A DNA stretch of 7,337 nucleotides from positions 1 through 7,337 of the forward strand of contig CAAEUM010000094.1 in the NCBI GenBank assembly GCA_900759225.1. The letters are read 5' to 3'. The DNA is from Lachnospiraceae bacterium. Lineage in GTDB: Bacteria; Bacillota; Clostridia; Lachnospirales; Lachnospiraceae. The notes beneath the pieces are model-generated. The model was not told the DNA's origin and made no database searches. It was given only the letters and a program-made list of their open reading frames with translations. Position 1 is the first letter of the stretch, and the number at the start of each line of letters is the position of its first letter. The position numbers and the translations under genes were made by a program. This document shows, piece after piece, positions 6,192-7,337 of the stretch.

Positions 6192-7172
6192 ATGGAATTT
6201 ATAATTATTTTTATTCAGAAAGCCATTGGACAGGGAATTGGGATCCTGTATGGTGCCTTGGGAGAGATCCTCACAGAGAAAACAGGAAACTTAAACCTGG
6301 GGATTCCCGGTATGATGTATATGGGAGGAATTGCAGGGCTCATTGGCGCTTTTCTCTATGAAAACGGCTCTCAAGATCCCAACGGGGCAGTGGGAATGCT
6401 GATCTCCTTTCTCTGTGCCTTTCTCTGTGCAGCCTTAGGAGGGCTTATATACAGTGTGCTTACTATTTCCCTCAGGGCAAACCAAAATGTAACAGGACTT
6501 GCCCTTACCACCTTCGGCGTGGGCTTTGGAAACTTTTTCGGCGGTTCCTTATCAAAGCTGGCAGGGGGTGTAGGGCAGATTTCTGTAGCAGCGACAGGAG
6601 CAGCCTACAAGGCTACCATACCGGGCTTATCAGGCCTGGGGGCAGTGGGGGATATTTTCTTTTCCTACGGCTTTCTCACCTACCTTGCTATTGTGCTGGC
6701 TCTGATCTTAGCCTTTTTCCTGGCACGCACAAGGAGGGGGCTTAACCTGCGGGCAGTGGGAGAGAGCCCGGCTACCGCAGATGCTGCAGGAATCAATGTA
6801 ACGGCCTACAAGTACCTGGCAACCTGCATCGGAGGCGGTATCAGCGGCCTGGGAGGACTGTATTTTGTAATGGAATATTCCGGCGGCACATGGACAAACA
6901 ACGGGTTTGGTGACCGCGGCTGGCTTGCCATTGCCCTGGTTATTTTCGCACTCTGGAAGCCTGTTAATGCCATTTGGGGTTCGATCCTGTTTGGAGGACT
7001 CTACATTCTTTATCTCTATATCCCGGGCCTGGACCGTGGGGCACAGGAAATTTTCAAGGCACTTCCCTATGTGGTAACCATTATAGTCCTTGTGATCACA
7101 AGCCTGCGGAAAAAACGGGAATATCAGCCGCCTGCAAGCCTGGGACTTGCTTATTTCCGCGAAGAGCGGTAG
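6192..7172 (+). CDS. ABC importer permease 2 (BPD_transp_2 family, YufQ/NupQ-like)
   Basis: A 326-residue hydrophobic permease, close to the usual ~320 residues of this subunit. Membrane segments are visible at about 2-22, 38-56, 65-92, 100-120, 156-178, 207-227, 243-258, 260-278 and 290-304. Family marks are GALGEILTEKTGNLNLGIPG (21-40), where many relatives read GLEG instead of GIPG; the coupling motif LRAVGESPATADAAGIN (186-202); and the GRG-like block GFGDRGWLAIALVIFALWKP (238-257). The C-terminus is basic and soluble. It begins 16 nt after permease 1 stops and is the last gene of the importer in view. A perfect 12-bp tandem duplication gives FLCAFLCA in the third helix (73-80). The start at 6162 would give 336 residues. 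Confidence 0.93.
   Translation: MEFIIIFIQKAIGQGIGILYGALGEILTEKTGNLNLGIPGMMYMGGIAGLIGAFLYENGSQDPNGAVGMLISFLCAFLCAALGGLIYSVLTISLRANQNVTGLALTTFGVGFGNFFGGSLSKLAGGVGQISVAATGAAYKATIPGLSGLGAVGDIFFSYGFLTYLAIVLALILAFFLARTRRGLNLRAVGESPATADAAGINVTAYKYLATCIGGGISGLGGLYFVMEYSGGTWTNNGFGDRGWLAIALVIFALWKPVNAIWGSILFGGLYILYLYIPGLDRGAQEIFKALPYVVTIIVLVITSLRKKREYQPPASLGLAYFREER
6406..6430 (+). repeat. 12-bp perfect tandem duplication inside permease 2
   Basis: The unit CCTTTCTCTGTG occurs twice head to tail (6406-6417 and 6418-6429), with the next base also matching. It is in frame and encodes FLCA twice (residues 73-80) inside a membrane helix. The two copies are identical at the DNA level, as expected for a recent slippage event, though chance similarity cannot be excluded. 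Confidence 0.85.
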
Positions 7173-7183
7173 GGAGCAGCTGC

Positions 7184-7234
7184 ATGGCTGAATTATTATT
7201 AGTAACAGTTCAGAGGGCGGGAAAATTGATGTAA
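7184..7234 (+). CDS. possible 16-codon ORF after the importer
   Basis: ATG at 7184 opens a 16-residue frame, MAELLLVTVQRAGKLM, with GGGAG (7172-7176) 7 bases upstream, overlapping the last base of the permease stop codon. The TAA lies inside the left arm of the first large inverted repeat. It could be a leader peptide, a gene remnant cut off by the repeat block, or chance. There is no homology I recognise, and the length is too short for codon evidence. Confidence 0.2.
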   Translation: MAELLLVTVQRAGKLM

Positions 7235-7281
7235 AAATTCGCGTCAAGCTTGCTTGTAAGTGGATTTTTACATCAATTTTC
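7221..7281. repeat. 18-bp perfect inverted repeat (hairpin 1 of the right-edge block)
   Basis: The arms 7221-7238 and 7264-7281 are perfect 18-bp complements (GAAAATTGATGTAAAAAT and its reverse complement), separated by 25 bases. Wobble pairs extend the stem by about three. The spacer contains CAAG/CTTG (7245-7248 and 7253-7256), which could form a small inner hairpin. The stem is AT-rich and not followed by a run of T, so it is not a classical terminator. It could be a mobile or intergenic repeat, or a 3' stabilising structure. Confidence 0.7.
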
Positions 7282-7282
7282 A

Positions 7283-7302
7283 CATCGGATGAACATCCGA
7301 TG
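7283..7302. repeat. 8-bp inverted repeat with tetraloop (hairpin 2)
   Basis: CATCGGAT (7283-7290) and ATCCGATG (7295-7302) pair perfectly around the 4-nt loop GAAC. It starts one base after the first hairpin ends and abuts the third. Confidence 0.65.
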
Positions 7303-7331
7303 CTTCTTGTCCGGCTGCACCGGACAAGAAG
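7303..7331. repeat. 12-bp perfect inverted repeat (hairpin 3)
   Basis: CTTCTTGTCCGG (7303-7314) and CCGGACAAGAAG (7320-7331) are perfect complements around the loop CTGCA. This is a stable, GC-containing stem directly after hairpin 2. The following bases, ATGCCC, contain no U-tract, so a terminator is not supported within the window. The window ends six bases later. Confidence 0.7.
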
Positions 7332-7337
7332 ATGCCC

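Noticed and set aside
6708..7283. 191-residue minus-strand open frame over the end of permease 2
   Set aside because: It is antisense to a well-supported permease, shows no recognisable domain, and reads through the inverted repeats at the edge.
7303..7337. Hairpin 3 as the operon's intrinsic terminator
   Set aside because: The stem is good, but it is followed by ATGCCC rather than a U-tract, and the window ends before anything further can be judged.
1..7337. CRISPR array, tRNA/rRNA, phage or transposase genes, defence or toxin system
   Set aside because: No regularly spaced repeats, tRNA-like cloverleaf or matching protein motifs are visible in either strand.

Overview
The window is an ordinary-looking piece of a Gram-positive anaerobe chromosome. 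It is most likely a gut Firmicute of the Lachnospiraceae / Clostridium cluster XIVa type. The clues are the Ala/Glu/Thr/Lys-rich linker after the lipobox of the solute-binding lipoprotein, strong GGAGG-type ribosome binding sites, extended -10 promoters and a small DUF6809-like protein. No database search was possible, so this is inference from style. Every gene I accept lies on the + strand.

Layout. Bases 1-1305 encode an M20-family (AbgB-like) metal-dependent amidohydrolase, closed by a probable terminator hairpin (1326-1380). A small separate unit follows: an extended -10 promoter (1404-1432), a ~100-nt leader and a 95-residue DUF6809-like protein (1539-1826). A strong promoter (1919-1946) then starts the main locus, a complete BMP/Med-type ABC importer. 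It consists of a lipoprotein binding protein (2110-3396), a double-domain ATPase (3532-5064) and two permeases (5057-6175 and 6192-7172). The last 165 bases hold a possible 16-codon ORF and three consecutive inverted repeats, with no further gene start that I can support.

How it works together. The lipoprotein should capture a solute at the cell surface. In this family that is typically a nucleoside, purine or related small molecule. It would deliver it to the permease heterodimer, powered by the ATPase. Translation of the ATPase and first permease is coupled by an 8-nt overlap, and the second permease starts 16 nt after the first one stops. An intrinsic terminator directly after the lipoprotein gene (3443-3482) should let the binding protein be made in excess over the membrane parts. 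The ~157-nt leader of the lipoprotein mRNA contains a terminator-like hairpin, plus an 8-nt segment that can pair at two alternative downstream places. This hints at control by attenuation.

I found no phage, transposase, CRISPR, defence or tRNA/rRNA feature. The best leads are the BMP leader, the triple hairpin block at the right edge, a perfect 12-bp tandem duplication inside a permease membrane helix, and the asymmetric ATP sites of the ATPase. None amounts to a clearly new system.
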